The position numbers and the translations under genes are program-made. DNA of 64,000 nt from Daedaleopsis sinensis (taxonomy: Eukaryota; Basidiomycota; Agaricomycetes; Polyporales; Polyporaceae). Location of the stretch: contig CM066300.1 of assembly GCA_033807695.1 (NCBI GenBank), positions 5,084,001-5,148,000 of the forward strand, given 5' to 3'. The notes beneath the pieces were generated by a model that did no database searches, was not told the origin of the DNA, and saw only the letters and a program-made list of their open reading frames with translations. The first letter of the stretch is position 1. The number at the start of each line of letters is the position of its first letter. This document shows positions 47,261-60,153 of this stretch, piece after piece.

Positions 47261-49787
47261 ATGCTGCTGAACAAGAGCCTCCAGGCCGTCCTCTCCCTCG
47301 CGGTGCTCGTCACGCCCGCCTTCGCGGCGTTCGGGCTGACGACCTCGGGCAACAGCTGGACCGTTGACACTGACGGCGGACTCGTCTTCACTGGTGAGCC
47401 GTGACATACGCTACGGGTGCTACGCGGGATACTGACCCGTTTTTCTCAGTTAACTCTGCCAACGCGGACATCACGTCATTGAAATTCAACGGTGTTGAGG
47501 CTCAGGACCAGAGCAAGCAAAGCCAGATCGTGCGTAGCCTCTCCGTTCTGACCGTTTATGAGCTGTCCGCTCAAGGGCATGTTATCCATGATAGTCGTCC
47601 GGTTTGGGTTCTGCTACCTGTACGAACGCGCGCACGGGCAACAGCAATAACTACATTGTCATCACCTGCAAGACCTCTACGCTCACTCAATACGTACGTG
47701 CACCGTCTCGCATGTCCGCCGTCAATTTCCCACGAGCTCATCCACATTTCCCTCGCCGCAGTATGTCGCGCAGTACAAGACCCCCGCGGTCCACATGGCC
47801 ACATAGTGCGTCCCTGCCCAGAGCCGATATCAAGCTTCTCTGACGCTACCCCTCTAGCACTACTGCCGAGCCCTCCGTTGGCGAGCTCCGTTGGATTACC
47901 CGTCTCTCGCACTCGGTTCTTCCTAACGGTCCTACCCCGTCTATTATCTATGGATCGTCCGGTGCCATTGAGGGTAGCGATGTCTACATGGTCGACGGCC
48001 AGACGCGCTCTAAGTGTATGTACGTCATCCGAGTGCTGGACCGCGGACTGAGGGCAATACGTAGTCTACTCCTCCAAGCGCTTCATCGACGACCAAGTCC
48101 ACGGTGTTACTGGCTCCAACATCGGTATGTAGTCAAAATGTCTTCAAGATCGCTGAGCTCATTCGTTGACAGGTGCTTACATCGTCATTCCCGGCGTTGG
48201 CTACGAAACCAGTGCGGGTGGGCCATTCTTCCGGTATGTTGCAATCAATTCTTGGAGTTTGGCATGAGTCGCTCACTCATTGGCGCACATGCAGTGACAT
48301 CGACTTCCAGGGCGGTTGGTAGAGATCTAAGCACCCATGCATACTGTCACCGCTGACGCGCTGCTTATTGACCGTAGCCGACCAGTCGGAGCTTTACTTC
48401 TGTAAGTGTTCTTCCGAGTGTCGTTGAAATCCAGTGCTGATGGCGTTCTACAGACATGGTGCCTATCTTCTCTTCGCCGTAGCCGAACAGACACTCACAT
48501 CCACACTCCCCGCCAGAACTCCGGACATGCCCAGACTGAATGTGCGTCCCATCTCAGCCTCCACGTCACGCCCGGCTAATATCCGTGGCCCGATGCGCAG
48601 CGTACCGCCAGGGCCTGCATGGTCCCTACGCGCTCTGGTTTACGACCGGCTCCGCGCCCTCCGCTGACTTCGGTATGAATATCCCGGCCGACGTCGCTGC
48701 GTCCGCGTCTGACCGTCCCGCGCAGACACGACGTTCTGGGAGGCACTCAACCCGTCGGGCCTCACGACCTTCGCTAACCGGGGCTATGTCCGCGGCACGG
48801 CGTCGGGCATCCCCTCTGCCTACGCCAGCAACACGGTCATTGGCTGGTCCAACTCTGCGGCGCAGTACTGGGTCAAGGCGAGCTCGTCGGGCTCGTTCAC
48901 TTCGCCGAAGATGAAGCCCGGAACCTACACTCAGACTTGTGAGTACCTGGTCATCCAGCGAGGTCTGTGCTCAATTATTGTCTACAGTGTACAAGGGTGA
49001 GCTCGCGGTCGGCACGACCAGCGTCACCGTCAGCGTCGGGCAGACGGTGACTGCGAACATCGCGGACACTCATGTCGACGACGTACGTTCCCATTGGGCA
49101 TTACCCACTGCGCGTACTCACGCTATGCTTGCGCGCACGCCCAGTCGACGTCGTACATCTGGAAGATTGGCGAGTTCGACGGCACGCCCTCCGGCTTCAA
49201 GAACGCGAACAAGATCGAGACGATGCACCCGTCCGACTCGCGCATGGGCTCCTGGTCCGGGCTCACCTACACCGTCGGCTCCTCCGCCGTGGGCGACTTC
49301 CCCATGGCGATCTTCAAGGCCGTCGGGCCCGTCGCAGTCAAGTTCAACCTCACTTCGAGCCAGATCGGCGCGCGCACGGTCAAGATCGCGACGACGCTCG
49401 CCTTCGCCGGCGGCCGCCCGACGATCGTCGTCAACGGCTGGAGCTCGTCGACGCCCGCTGCGCCCAACCAGCCCGACAGCCGCGGCGTCACGCGCGGGAC
49501 CTGGCGCGGGAACAACATCGAATACACGTATGCAGTCCGTGAGTGTCTAGGCTCCCTTCTAGGATACGCTCCTGCTTCAAGTCTGCTGAGCGCGATCGAT
49601 TGCAGCTTCGGGCACGCTCGTGGCTGGCTCGAACACGATGAACATCAATGTCGCGTCTGGCTCGAGCGGCGACGGCTACCTGGTGCGTGCCTTGCTCTGC
49701 CGATGAGCACGGAAATGACTGACGCGCCGCGGTCTGTGTGATACGTAGTCTCCCAACGTCGTCATCGATGCCGTCGCTCTCTACTAG
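47261..49787 (+). CDS. Rhamnogalacturonan lyase, polysaccharide lyase family 4
   Basis: Secreted enzyme cleaving the rhamnogalacturonan I backbone of pectin by beta-elimination. Seventeen exons: 47261-47393, 47450-47529, 47595-47693, 47762-47805, 47858-48015, 48065-48124, 48173-48233, 48295-48314, 48378-48401, 48454-48458, 48517-48541, 48601-48672, 48726-48938, 48988-49082, 49145-49538, 49606-49682, 49749-49787; 532 aa, as expected for PL4. The signal peptide is residues 1 to about 22 ([20 protein letters not shown]). PL4 features are [24 protein letters not shown], the [11 protein letters not shown] lysine region, [20 protein letters not shown] with the catalytic-type His, HGPYALWF, a central FnIII-like part and a C-terminal CBM-like domain with [11 protein letters not shown]. 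Exon 10 is 5 nt (ACATG), needed to restore the YM of the conserved FYMNSGH. One donor (GTTGGT at 48315) is unusual. Confidence 0.93.
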
Positions 49788-52700
49788 GCCGCAGTTCAAA
49801 AGCGTGTCCCATCCTCAGCCTCTCGTTCACGTTCTCTCGCGGATGCTAGAGTCCTTGTCATCCGTGTATAACAAACGGCAGTAAGCCGAATACCATTCCT
49901 TTCCCTTTCGCGAACACGGTACGTGCGTCCGAGTTCGCGTCCCGAGTTCGCAGAATGTGAAGGGCGAGAACGCGCTTGCGGACCTCTGCGGCCTTCCTCC
50001 CTCTCTTCACCGGCGAACCACTCAGGGTCCAGATAGCGCCAACTACCTCCGGGCGCGCCGCCTTGCAGTGGGTCGCATGTGCTCTCGGCATCCTCGTGCT
50101 TGCGGCTCGCGTGCACACTGTCAAGGTAAGTGCGGATTCTGCGCCTCTATAGGTTGTTCGTTTCTGAATACTCTGAGCATTCCGCCTGCCTCCTGAAGCG
50201 TGCCAAGCACGATCCAGCCCCGCAAGGCACCGTTCTCGAGGGAATGAAGCCTGACGGACTTGTGTCATGCAACGTGCGGCAGAAATACGTAGATACGAGA
50301 CACTCGGATGCGTATAGAGAGCTCTCCGGAGAACGATAGAGCGTTTCGAGAAGAGTGGAGGATGGAAGGAGCTGAGAGGCTACCTATGAATATCAATGTT
50401 CCTCGCCTTTCGAGTGTGGTAGCATGGGCAGCGGACAGGTCGTCAGCCTCCGTCCTCGAAGGGACACCACCATCCGGGGAGCGTGGGTTCCACAGACTTG
50501 AGATGTCTACCGAGCTTGAGCGTAATGCCACGCTGAGCGAGGGAAACAGGGCCCACGTCGCGGGAGACTCGTTTCCGGGCATGCCAGCTACGCCGGTGCG
50601 AGCATGTCTGGCCAGACGTGTCGGATCGCGCGCGGGGCATGTGCATGGATAGGTCGGAGGAGCATGGCTGGACGTATGATAGAAAATGCTTCAGCAACTC
50701 GGGGCCTGTGATAGAGTGGTTGTCCGGGAGGGGCATCGCGAGGTGTTACTGATTAGTGTCGTCGTGGGAGTGTCCCTGTACGTCCGCGCTCACGCGGGAC
50801 TGAAGAAGGGTTCTTGCGATGGATGCAATGCCTAAGGTTTGGCAGTCCGAATATTCCACGTTCAGGTCCGGTCCCAATAGTCCAGACGTCGTATTGCCAG
50901 TAATGGTCTCAAGAAACGATCATGACGAGGCTCGTCGCTTGTCCATAATGTTTGCATTACGCAGATGATACATCGCGCGTCGCGGTACGAGGAACGAACC
51001 TTGCGGATGAATGACAGGGAATCCCATTCTTGGTTCAGGGTGCGCTCGTCGACTTGATAAGATGTGAGAGTGTCCTTGGGGGTGAAAGCTACCGGTAAGT
51101 GGAAGCCGAGGAGAGTGAAGCCTTCGGGAGATGTGAGCTAAGTTGAACAGCGGGATGCCATAACCTCAAGAATTCACGGGCCTTTCTCGAATGGAAGAGT
51201 CGGACAGCTTCTGCCTACGCGAACGAACCTTGTAGACGCATGCGGACGCGGCGTATACCCCTTTCCAGGCAGGGGAGGAGGCTTATCTGGTATGCAACTC
51301 TGTCAGCTCCGATGTGTACGCCACAGTTGAGTCGATATGGGTTACCCATTTGCGCCGCGCAGAGAGACCATGTGCTGCTTGCTGTTGGGGAATGTTCAAA
51401 GATGTCAGATGTCGTATGTGATACGACGAATCACTACATGGGCGGTCGCGCCCGCCACAGAAGTTCGCAGCCAGCACGAAACAAGACAACGCCAGATATG
51501 GCTCAGAGACCCTGAGATGCGCCGTGAGCTAGGAGCCATCGGTCTAGCGCAGTAGCTTGTACTTACGCAGTCCCGTACCTATCCTTGGTATTGCGCGCGG
51601 GACCACGCACGTCACCCGATTCCATAACGCTGTTGTCGGAATGGGAAAGTCCGGACCTGGTACCGCACGAGGCTGATGTGTGCATCATAAATAGCCACAG
51701 CAGTATCAGAGCTGTACGACAGCGTGTGACTGCTGCAGCAGGAATGGGAGGCAGAGAAGCTACGAAGAAGGTTTGAGACGAATATATCTGTGCGGTGCTG
51801 ATGGGCAAATGCTAACTCTGGTCCGCGGGCACGCTTCGCGCTTCGTGTGGGGACAGAGAGGTTCGGCACAGTCGGGTTGGATATGGGAGACATTCAGCCT
51901 CACGGAGCTGAGATCCGGGGTGTAAGGAATGTAGACGATGGTGACCGTCGGGCCAGAGGCGGCGTCTCCGCGAGGAGGATCGATTGCCACTATAAGGAAA
52001 GTGATACCAATCTATCAGTTACTTCGTGATTCAAATGGGGACTTATGATGCATACAAAGATGGATTATGAGATGCTGAGAAAGGACCCAATACGCCACAA
52101 GAGTTCTGCTCATGGAAGAGGTCGGAGACGAGCAGATGACCGGCGTCCTCGTTGCCCTCAGTGTACGGGCAATGCCAGCTCATCAGATGAATGGGTGCCT
52201 CGGTGCATCTGGCAGCTGCACTACCGTGCACATACTACCTAGTAGCTAGCAGCTACGAAAATTTTCTGCTGTAGACGGTGGTGATTGCGGCGCGTAAGCA
52301 GTGGATCTCGCTAGCAGCTGCTGCAGAGATCTATGATTCACCGTCGTCAACGACTCTTCCAACGACGCCAATGTATCTCTATTATTGCAAGAATATCAAT
52401 CACCTACGGCTTCGGTAGAGTAGATCAGTATGATGCTGAGGCAGAGAGTCAGACTGCCAACGGCACGATGGCGTTCTCCGAGCAGCGCAGGTGCGGAAGC
52501 GGTAGCGAGCGAAGTGGATAAGAGTCAACCGTTACCGGTCAACCCATATATACAAGGGGAAGATGTTCATGAGGCTTATGAACGTTGTCGACAACTCGAG
52601 CTCTGTATAGCCTGGAATGCCTTCGTTGGCGACCCCGTCGAGTACAACGCGGGAGGGTCACATGATGGACACGGCCGTGGTGGGAAGGCCTTGAGACCTT

Positions 52701-53518
52701 GAGGCCCGGCGAAGGACTGTGTGAATGATTCCGATGCGTTAGCATCCATCGTGACTATTGTAGGAGGTAAGTATGTGAACGCTCATAGTCACGGCACTCA
52801 CCCCCAGAATGTCGATGATTACTCTCGTCCAGGGACAATCGCACATAGATGATCACACCTTCGTAGCGGAGACCAACTGCAAAGTTTTGAGAGCACGACT
52901 GAGCTCGTACGGTGCGTTCGGATGGGTCATGACTGCAATACTACTGTCCATGTCTCTCAAAAGCTCGCGGAGATGTTCGGCCGCCCCCGACAAAGAGTTT
53001 CCAGGTCAACTGCATGATGTGGACCGTGCGGAGAGGCTGCACCCGTGAATTGCCCGGGAGACATGCTCGTCGAGTGGTACCGCAGGGCGCTCTAGACAAC
53101 TGGCAACGGAGTCGTTGATGCCTGCGAGAGCCTTCTTGCGCTCATGGTGTATCGCACAATGATATCTCCTCTGGAGGGATGTTTGGTTGCACCGTGTCTT
53201 CCAGTCGGGATCAAGGGCCTGGCAATTCGAGTCGCCGGTGGGCCTGTAATGAGGTACGCGGCATGGCTGTCAAAGGACTCCGACATGGACCGTGCCGCAG
53301 CACCACAGAACTCGGAGGTGGACTCAAGCGTAGTGACGGACTGAACGTAATCAGAGCTAAGTACACACAACTCCTGGCGTCAACGCGATAGCGAATACTC
53401 AGAGCACAGACGGGACACATGTCCAGGATCAAGCGCACCACGCACGAACAGTCTGCCTTCGAAACGAATGAATTGTCTGCAAGTACACGCGTCCGTGCAG
53501 CGCCCCAAACCTATTGGC
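49788..53518. other. Gene-poor region with unresolved minus-strand coding-like pieces
   Basis: About 3.7 kb where I could not build a complete gene. Minus-strand frames look partly protein-like: around 50270-50580, 51770-51990 (PPRGDAASGPTVTIVYIPYT) and 52540-52670 (GVANEGIPGYTELELSTTF). The clearest run is at about 52810-53230 and is listed separately. No family is recognised. Confidence 0.35.
52876..53230 (-). pseudogene. Possible decayed gene, one in-frame stop
   Basis: One minus-strand frame reads TRCNQTSLQRRYHCAIHHER, KKALAGINDSVASCLERPAV and PLDEHVSRAIHGCSLSARST, then meets a TGA and continues in the same frame as PGNSLSGAAEHLRELLRDMD and SSIAVMTHPNAPYELSRALK. The continuity on both sides of a single stop suggests a degraded exon, or two exons I have misjoined. 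Family unknown. Confidence 0.3.
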
Positions 53519-56500
53519 TCACATCGCCTCCCCAGGCTGCGAACCACCACCGACCAGTCAGCACCGTACACCCAGAGCACATCCAGAGCACGTACCTGTA
53601 CATCACCCGACGCTACCGAGAGAACAGACGGGCTCGGGGACGGCGGCGGCTTCAGGCTCGCGTCCGCGTTCCGCCCTGGGTCCGCGAACGGGTTCCTCTC
53701 CCCGGGGCCATTCACCGCGATGAAAGGCACGGCCGGGACGGGGTCCGCGAACGGATCGAGGATCGCGTCCGCGCTCAAGCTCGAGTGGCGCACGCCCGCG
53801 CCCTGCGCGACCGTGCTCGCGCTCGCCGTGCTCACCATCGTCTCGCGCATGTACGGCTGCGGCTGCGGTTGTGGCTGCGCGAACGCGTCGCTCGGCGCGG
53901 GGCTGATCGGTGTCGCGGTCGACGACACGCGCGAGCCGCCCAGGGAGGACGTCGAGATCATGCTCGGGAACAGTTGGCTGCGCGGGCCGGACGCCGCGTT
54001 CGGCGCGGCGAGCGTGCGGAGTGGCGGGAGCGGCGCCGGGGGGCTCGCGCGAGGGGGCGCCGCGTAGGCGAACATTGGCATGCCCGCGCCTGCACCCGGG
54101 GCCATAGCCATGCTGGGCGGGACTGGGCCCGGGGAGATCATGTTCCAGCGGGGAGAGTCGGGCACGAGCGAGGGTGAGCGTGCGTTAACGCTGTCGTTGT
54201 CCGGGTAGTCTTCGTTCGAGATGCCGCGCATCCACAGGGCGCGCCTGCGTCTGCGGAGCCGGAAGAGGAAGAAGGCGAGCAGGCCGAGTAGGAAGATCGC
54301 GGCGATGCAGCCACCGATGATCCCACCCATCTTCGCCGCGGACGACTGCCGACTGCATGTGCCTAGCTTTAGTGTCGTGCCAACCAGTGGAAAGAGGTAC
54401 ATACCTTGCGCTGGAAGACGCGACGCTCGAAGTCGGGAACGCGGTCGACGTGAATGTTCTGACGGTTGTCGTGAGCCGGAACGAGGTTGTGCTCTTGCCA
54501 TCGATGACCGTCGGGACCGGCGTGCTTGAAACTGATGTGACCGTACTCGTAATAACGACAGGCGTCGTACCCGGCGCCCTATCGTTCGCAGCGCTGGCCG
54601 ACGACGTTGCCTCTGCCCGTTGATTCGTGACACTACAGTACTGCATACTCAGTTTCGGCATGTATATAATGTGTGCTGGACCGACCTGATCACAGTGGTG
54701 CCATCGGTTGGAGCTGCCCCGTCACTAACAGCATCGGTAGTACCTGCAGCTTGTCCACCAGTCGCGGTCCCGTTCTCTTGCCCGTCCGTAGCGTTCCCGT
54801 CCCCGTTGCCTGTAGTCGCAGGGGCAGGGCCGGTCCCGTTAGTGTTGTTGCCGTTTCCGGTGCCGTTGTTGTTCCCGTTTCCTGCGCCGCCATCGCCACC
54901 AGGATTGGGGGCGGTGTTCGACCCATCAGACCCGTTGCCTTGTGAGCCATTATTTCCGGCGCCGCTGTCGCCGTTCGTCCCTGAGGCCCCGTTGTTGTTG
55001 TTTCCGGACCCAGTGCCAGTAGTCGGAGGGGCAGCAGGAGTATTGGTGGGGCTAGCGGGTGCAGATGTCGTCGGAGAAGTTGGAGCCGCGCCTGAACCGG
55101 AGCCAGTGCCAGAGCCGGTACCAGGGGCAGGTGTGCTTGACGAGCCCGCAGAGCGTGAGCTCGATGGGCCCGCAGAACTGCTGCCATTGGAGGCTGTAGA
55201 CGTGATGGATCCTGCAGAAGTTGGCAAGTCTCCGGTGCCGCTGTGCCAGGGATATCAGATACATAATCACAGATCATACAAATGAAACTCATACGTGATT
55301 GCTGAAGGCGTCAGTCCGCCGCTCGTGGGATCGCTAAGCTTGTCGGACGAGGTGGTAGGTGTCGTGGATGCTGAGGTCGTGGATGCTGAGGTCGTCGTGG
55401 GTGCCGGGGCCGTCGTGAGCGTCGAGGATGGCTTTGCATCGCCAGACGTAGGGGCAGGCTTTTCGGACGCTGCATGGAAGTGGATACATGTCAGCGGTAG
55501 AGCATGAGAGATCCAAAGGATGGACGTACTGCTGCTTCCACCATCGTTGCCCGGGCTCACAATTGCCGTCGGGACCAGGACGGCTGTCGACAACGTGCTC
55601 GGGGACTCTTGGGCGGGCACCTCAGTGGACGTAGTTGAGGACGCTGCGGGAGGCGGATCTTCAGTAGCTATCGCTGTAGGTAGTGCAATTGAGGTGGGAG
55701 AAGAGGAGGTTGTAGGTGTTGCCGCTGCAGTAGTTGACAATGTCTCTGCAGTTGTAGACGGTGTGTCTGCAGTAGTGGGCGGCGTCGTAGACGAGGCTAC
55801 CACACTAGTCGATGGTGACTCATTGGTACTGGACGATACCACCGCGGTAGTCGACGATAAGTCTGTCGTCGAGGACACCACTGCTGTGGTCGACGGCGCA
55901 GGCACACTGATTGACGACGCGTCCTCAGTAGTCGACGGCGCCGCTGCACTAGTTGACGATTCTGTTGCTGTAGTCAACGATTCAGTAGCTGTGCTTGATA
56001 ACGCTGCTGCACCACTTGACGACTCCCCGGTCGACGCCGTCGCAGATGTAGACACCGACTCTGACGTCGAGACTGCATCTGTTGTACTGGGTGCTGCCGA
56101 CGTAGAAATCGTGGCGGCAACAGTGGTCGACTCTGCCGGCGCAGAAGAAGAGTCGACACTCGTTGTGCTCGCGTCGGTGGTCTCTGCCTTGGAAGACTCA
56201 ACAGAGGTAGTGGTGGCTGGAACTGCCGTAGATATAGATGTAGACGAATCTACCGGATGAGGTGCGGATGAAGAGGTGGGCTTACGTTCTGATGTGGCAA
56301 GGGACGCTGAGGGAGTGGCACTTGCAGACTGAGATAAGGACGAAGAAGCTGCAGGGCTAGCCTGCGCTGTTGACAAAACGAACGGAGACGATTTTCAGCA
56401 TCGAATGACGAGCCATACATTATTGTTGTCGCTGCCCCAACATCTTGAGTCAAATGCCCTCGTAGATTGAGACCAGAAACTCACCACCTAACGAAGAAGA

Positions 56501-56530
56501 GGCGTCCTCGCGCTTCACAAAAGGGGCCAT
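53519..56530 (-). CDS. Mucin-like single-pass membrane protein, Mid2/Wsc-like wall-sensor architecture
   Basis: Probable plasma-membrane protein with a long, O-glycosylatable ectodomain. Seven exons on the minus strand: 56530-56485, 56366-55530, 55469-55295, 55240-54686, 54632-54405, 54352-53596, 53536-53519; 871 aa. Residues about 16-350 are almost pure Ser/Thr/Ala/Val/Pro, followed by a Gly/Asn/Thr-rich part (GAGNGNNNGTGNGNNTNGTG). A Thr/Ser/Val stretch precedes one transmembrane helix (MGGIIGGCIAAIFLLGLLAF) with an RLRRRRR stop-transfer. The cytoplasmic tail of about 230 aa is Pro/Ser-rich with PNAASGPRSQLFPSM and two DPFADP/NPFADP motifs. The predicted N-terminus MAPFVKREDASSSLG has no signal peptide; an upstream exon may be missing. 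The last exon is only 6 codons (PGEAM). Confidence 0.8.
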
Positions 56531-58214
56531 GGCCACGAAAGAAAGGGGGGGAAACGAAGGAGCACGATGCGCGGCGGGGACGCAAAGTGCATAGACTCCC
56601 GGACGGCCGGACGCCTCCTGATATGTCCTCTCCGTGGCCCATTCACCGGTGCGAACCTGGTGCGAACCAAACTGATGGTCGTCCAGGTGGGCGTTGCTAG
56701 ATATGATGACTGTGACAAGGAGTGCACACCTTAGTTGCCACACCGCTCTTCCTTGATCCCATGGCCAAAATTCAGACTAGCCCATTCCACCTCTCTTTTC
56801 ACACTGTTCATGTCCCCTGCAATAAGGATGCGAAGGGTTGGGAAAGGTTGGGAAGGGCGATGAATGCGGCATAGGTTAATAGTCGTTACGCAGGCGACCG
56901 AGCGAGTTTCGGACAAGCCGGCGACGACAGGAACTGTCAAACACCGTCCAATCAGCGCCAGCTAAGGGAGATTAGATAGACGCTGCCACGCAGGACGCCG
57001 TTTGACCGTCGCGGCGAGGCTGTATCCACGTCCAATTTCATGACCTGGCCACACATCACGCAGCCCGGCGAACTTACACTGTTGATGCCGTCGAAGTTCC
57101 TCATCAATCTTTGCATCCGTCACTTATGCATGACACTTCCATAGTATCATCCTGGTATCATCCCAACGGGCAGTGTCTTGATGAATCGTAGGGTATGCTT
57201 TGAATTGTCTAGCAAGACGTCGTCAGTTGCAGCCATATTGAGTATGGCGAGAGAATGGAACCATTCGTACTTGGGAGCGTCGAGAGGGCGGTCGAGAGTA
57301 CGCAGTTTCTACAAGTACCTGTCAGTGTACATCCGGAACAAAACATCAAGATCTCGATCAAACCTTAGAATGAGATTCGGAGGTGCCAGCCGCTAACTCA
57401 ACTGCAACTCCGAGATGCAATGATGCATATATACAGATACTGGTCATGACCTGATCAGCGCTCAGAATGTAAGAAGGTCGATAAATACGCAATGTTGAAT
57501 CGTCGAGATGTTCGCCAAACATGCGAACTCACTTCAAGAAGCCATGATTAATATTTGTGTGCGCATATAGTTGAACTCCTCCATGGATTCCGTCCTCAGA
57601 GTGGCTCGTGGGGGTGCCAGTGACTCGTTGTTTGAGCTCTTGCAACGGTCGGCGGCAATCGATGTAGGTATAAAAGTGGTCTGAGACTGGACTCGAAGGA
57701 CGAGGGATAGAGGCCGGAAACTTGGGAGGAGGGAACAGACGGAGGAGTCCAACGGGCATCTCGTGCTCGTATATATACACTTCCAACCCTCCATGAAGTC
57801 TTCACATCATCTGCCGGTATCAGGTTCAACCGAAGATATAAGGACCGTCACAGGCGTACATACGTCGACTACAAGGGGAACGCATATATACAGTCTAGGC
57901 GCGACAGTAAGTATTACTTTGACCACAATTACGCTACAGTCAACTAACGTCTAATCTGACACGAGGGTGGTTAAACCTGACGTCTATCATACTAATTAAT
58001 CAAGCTCCCTTGTACATCCGTATACTCCTGTAGTATAACGACCCTATTTCTATTTGCGAACTCAAAACGACGCGCAAGGATGTTCCTTTGCCATACAATT
58101 GCAAAGCTCGCGTCATGAATTCCGAGATATGCTAGTGATGCCTTTTGATGCCGCAAGACAACCTGATAGGACTCACCTGCACGCGACGCTCAATAGTCTC
58201 ACTTCTAAAATCAC
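56531..58214. other. Gene-free region
   Basis: About 1.7 kb without a supported gene. Short frames only; GGTATAAAAG at about 57667 could be a TATA box but no gene start follows. Confidence 0.45.
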
Positions 58215-59847
58215 TCACCGGACATCTTTCGCTTGCGAAGCCCTATTCTTCAGACCCTCCCGTATCAGCACGCGCGAGACAAAGTCGAGACCCGCCTGCT
58301 GTAACGTCTTGTCGAGCTGGTTGAGCGCAGCGACTCTCATCGCGCCTAGCGCGGCGATGCGCAGGTCGTCGCTGATGCCGACCTGACGGAGGACATCGGC
58401 CAGATCGGATGAGAGACCTACCTCATGCAGGAAGCGTACGACGGGGTCCGCGGTAGGGACTGGAACAGCCGCTGACGCGACGACAACGATCCCTTCCCCC
58501 GCCGCCACTTGCGCTACCGTTCCGTTTTCACTGCTTGCCAATTGCGCGGCCGCGTCCGAAGTCGAGGAGGGCAGGCTCTGGTCTCGATGCGCGAGCGTCG
58601 AAGTTACGGACGTGGCCTTCTGCGTAGCGGGTCGGAACGGGTATGATGCAGTTGTTGACGACGAATCTGAAGAGAGACTTTCCGGGGAGCCAGTGGGGAG
58701 TGACGTTAAGTCAGGAGAGACAGGTGATTGCGGTGTGGGAGATCGTGCGGCTGGGTCATCTTGGCGATTGTAAGAGTAGTCATAGAGATGACGGAGAGGT
58801 GCCAGGACTGGTGAGAAAGTAGGCGAGGGACTGGAAGGTCCGCGCACGTCGCTCGTCGACCCTTGTGCCAGCTGCAGCACAGATGACGATAGAGATGTAA
58901 CGGCCCGTGACGGAGATTCTCCTGAGAGATTCAGGGGTTTCGACTGACGACGTAGGCTTTCAATGTCATAGATCAACTGTTCCACTTCGTCACTCTGAAC
59001 AGTTCCCGAGGGTAGGAGGTCGTCTGCATGCGACGGGTCCGGAGGGAAAGTCAGAGAGCGGCTGTTGTCAGAAGGGCTTTCTCCAAGGATAACCGGCAGC
59101 TCGTTTGAGCATGGGACGGGAGGGCCCTGGAGAAAGATTACCTAAGTACGAAGCCCACTTGAGAGGTTATACACGTACCATTTCCACAGACGAAGGACCG
59201 TTGAAAGGTATCTTGACTGGACCCACAACACCGAAGCGCGGTGGACAAGACACAGTGATCCTCTCAGAGGTAGGACATTGAGGGGTTGTACTCGGGGACA
59301 ATATACGCTGGTCACAACTAGTCACGTACGCTGCCTCACCAGCGCTGTACGATTGAGTTTCACGTTTGAACCTCCCTTCATCGTTTACAATCTGTGTGAA
59401 ACGTCAGACAAAAGCATATATGCAACCATAGAGCGCGAGGAAAGACGCACATTTTCGATCTTGAGCTTCATGTCAGCATCGACGACGGGCTCAGCCGCAT
59501 CTTCCATGGCCTCGTCCATAGTTGTCGATGAGTTGTCATCCTTTTCCTCACTCTTGACACGATCTTCGAGAGGGTTTCTTGGATACCATCGCGCTGTTCG
59601 TGGACGTTTCGCAGTGGGTAAAACCTGTGCAGGAGGCGAGCAACGACTACGGCTAGTAGCTCTACTTTTCTCCTCGTATATATGCCCTGCAAAACCAGTA
59701 TGGTCACTTAATGGTTCCCAAAACATTTGAGAACATGGACTCACTGTGCTCCTGGTTATAGTCCTCCTTGAGATCTTCCTCGTCCGAGCTAATGAGAATG
59801 ATTTCCGAAGGATCTTCGACAAAGTCTTGCAATTGACCTGTGATCAT
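58215..59847 (-). CDS. Uncharacterised 487-aa protein
   Basis: I do not recognise this protein. Four exons on the minus strand: 59847-59745, 59686-59451, 59391-59179, 59126-58215, all in phase. The N-terminus has an acidic SUMO-interaction-like motif (EIILISSDEEDL), then an Arg/Lys-rich region with AKRPRTARW that could be a nuclear signal, a segment ERITVSCPPRFGVVGPVKIP, a long Ser/Thr/Pro-rich disordered region, and a helical C-terminus FLHEVGLSSDLADVLRQVGI...ALGAMRVAALNQLDKTLQQA. A nuclear regulatory role is plausible but unproven. The stop overlaps a GTGAGT, so one more 3' exon is possible. It is divergent from COG8, 306 bp apart. Confidence 0.7.
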
Positions 59848-60153
59848 CCTGGCCGCAACGGCGAGGTCGAGTTTGTTTCCCCTAAGCAGACGACGAGAGC
59901 CTACTAATCGGGAGGATGGAACGATTCTTCAACAGGTCGAGTTAGGATCGAAAAAAACAAGGATGCCAATATGTCGAGACTCGACACTCGAGGTGAGCAG
60001 GAGTTAAGCGGCGCTTATTTACGTTTCAGGCGCTTCAGCGACCTCCCCCTCCTCGTTCCTCCTCCCTCCTCCTCCCTCTCCCTCGTCCTCGTCCTCGTCC
60101 TCGTCGTCTGAGACAACCGACGTCGGCCTACAGCCGTATCGCTTCCTACTATC
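59848..60153. promoter_or_regulatory. Divergent promoter of the 487-aa gene and COG8
   Basis: 306 bp shared by two divergent genes. It contains dispersed element copy 3 and a CCTC/CGTCCT-rich stretch before COG8. Confidence 0.5.
59875..59929 (+). repeat. Dispersed ~53-bp element, copy 3 (diverged)
   Basis: Begins TTTCCCCTAAGCAGACGACG and contains CCTACTAA, GGGAGGATGGA and a CGATTCTT end. It lies in the divergent promoter between the 487-aa protein gene and COG8. Confidence 0.5.

Noticed and set aside
55520..56260. 246-codon plus-strand frame rich in Val/Asp
   Set aside because: Antisense of the Ser/Thr repeats of the mucin-like protein; repeats are open in several frames.
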